From contig CAMTUJ010000016.1 of assembly GCA_947084925.1 (NCBI GenBank), forward strand, positions 1 through 64,000: a stretch of DNA of 64,000 nt. The letters run 5' to 3'. Below the pieces are notes generated by a model. The model was not told the DNA's origin and ran no database searches. It saw nothing but the letters and a program-made list of their open reading frames with translations. Every line of letters starts with the position of its first letter. Position 1 is the stretch's first letter. Both the position numbers and the translations under genes were made by a program. The DNA is from JAGPUQ01 sp947084925 (GTDB lineage: Bacteria > Pseudomonadota > Gammaproteobacteria > Pseudomonadales > Porticoccaceae). This document shows, one piece after another, positions 63,546-64,000 of the stretch.

Positions 63546-64000
63546 TCAGCGAGCGGAGTGCCCCTTGAGCTCTACCTCCACCCGATCTTCCGCTTCCAGC
63601 GCGGCGTAATAGCGCCGCAGCACCTCGAGCACTTCGGGGCGCGAAAACTGGGGATCCACCTCGCCACCCTCCGACAGCGCCTTGCGCAACTTGGTGCCGG
63701 ATACCAGCACGCGCTGCGCCGCGTCATGGGGACAGGTGCGCTCCGAGGCCATGGTGCCGCAGGCATGGCACCAGAAGGTCCAGTCGATCTTGAGCGGCTT
63801 GGTCAGCAGCGCATCCGCGGGAATCGCGTCGAAGATGTGGTGGGCGTCGAAGGGGCCGTAGTAATCGCCGACGCCCGCGTGGTCGCGCCCGACGATCAGA
63901 TGCGAGCAGCCGTAGTTCTGCCGGAACAGCGCATGCAGCAGCGCCTCGCGCGGGCCGGCATAGCGCATGTCGAGGGGGTAGCCGGACTGCACCACGGTAT
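63546..64000 (-). CDS. sat: ATP sulfurylase (dissimilatory Sat), C-terminal part
   Basis: Only about 150 C-terminal residues are in the window; the gene runs off the right end. Motifs are MRYAGPREALLHALFRQNYG and IVGRDHAGVGDYY (ATP-binding GRDHAG), then WTFWCHACGTMASERTCPH, which holds zinc-binding cysteines and a histidine as in archaeal and bacterial dissimilatory Sat. In sulfur oxidisers it runs in reverse, making ATP and sulfate from APS and pyrophosphate. It supports a sulfur-oxidising host. aprBA would be expected nearby, outside the window. Confidence 0.93.
   Translation of the reverse strand, partial: TVVQSGYPLDMRYAGPREALLHALFRQNYGCSHLIVGRDHAGVGDYYGPFDAHHIFDAIPADALLTKPLKIDWTFWCHACGTMASERTCPHDAAQRVLVSGTKLRKALSEGGEVDPQFSRPEVLEVLRRYYAALEAEDRVEVELKGHSAR

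Overview
The window joins two kinds of DNA. Positions 1 to about 25200 are the right end of an integrative and conjugative element (ICE) or a genomic island derived from one. Positions 25223 to 64000 are high-GC gammaproteobacterial chromosome. The host looks like a sulfur-oxidising member of the Chromatiales or a relative: the last gene is a dissimilatory-type ATP sulfurylase (sat), beside a gammaproteobacterial core set (aceK, glutamate-pathway hemL/hemB, ettA, radA, mrcB, zapE/zapG, argC, gcvTH). This placement is inference from gene content, not from a marker tree.

Element, 1-25200. A collinear minus-strand gene train runs from 18372 to 7: excisionase-like HTH protein, SNF2-type helicase, DUF4391 protein, type III DNA methyltransferase (Mod), type III restriction subunit (Res), a Gabija-like pair (OLD-family ATPase-TOPRIM nuclease plus UvrD-like helicase), then a YhaO/SbcD-like nuclease and a YhaN/SbcC-like ATPase. 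Most junctions overlap or leave 9-56 bases, so it reads as one defence cassette of three modules. The GajA-like nuclease gene is broken by one missing G in an 8-G run (8626-8633). To the right are ICE backbone genes: a DUF3742 membrane protein, a RES/Xre toxin-antitoxin pair, a MobH (TraI_2) relaxase, an XRE regulator, a LysR-type sensor lacking its DNA-binding domain, and a tyrosine integrase.

Junction, 25197-25226. Just downstream of trpE the minus strand carries the first nine codons of trpG (start GTG overlapping the trpE stop), then runs into element DNA. The element therefore entered the 5' end of trpG and split the trpEG operon. The rest of trpG should lie beyond the far end of the element, left of this window.

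Chromosome, 25223-64000. In order: trpE and rpe; a hydrolase, FAD oxidase and FAH-family trio; NRDE protein, gcvH and gcvT; an SDR; ettA; a LemA-like protein; an L,D-transpeptidase tail-to-tail with an Lpp/OprI-like lipoprotein; SPOR lipoprotein and DUF4404; amtB behind a sigma-54 promoter; a DUF6580 membrane protein and TonB receptor behind a cobalamin riboswitch; a secreted DUF5648 protein; radA; a three-repeat DnaT-like protein overlapping a lambda-P-like protein; aceK; a DUF6776 protein and argC; hemJ, hemL, Nudix, hemB and an RsmC-like methyltransferase; a lipoprotein and mrcB; a PfkB kinase; zapE, a hydrolase and zapG; and the 3' part of sat. No tRNA, rRNA, CRISPR array or insertion sequence was recognised.
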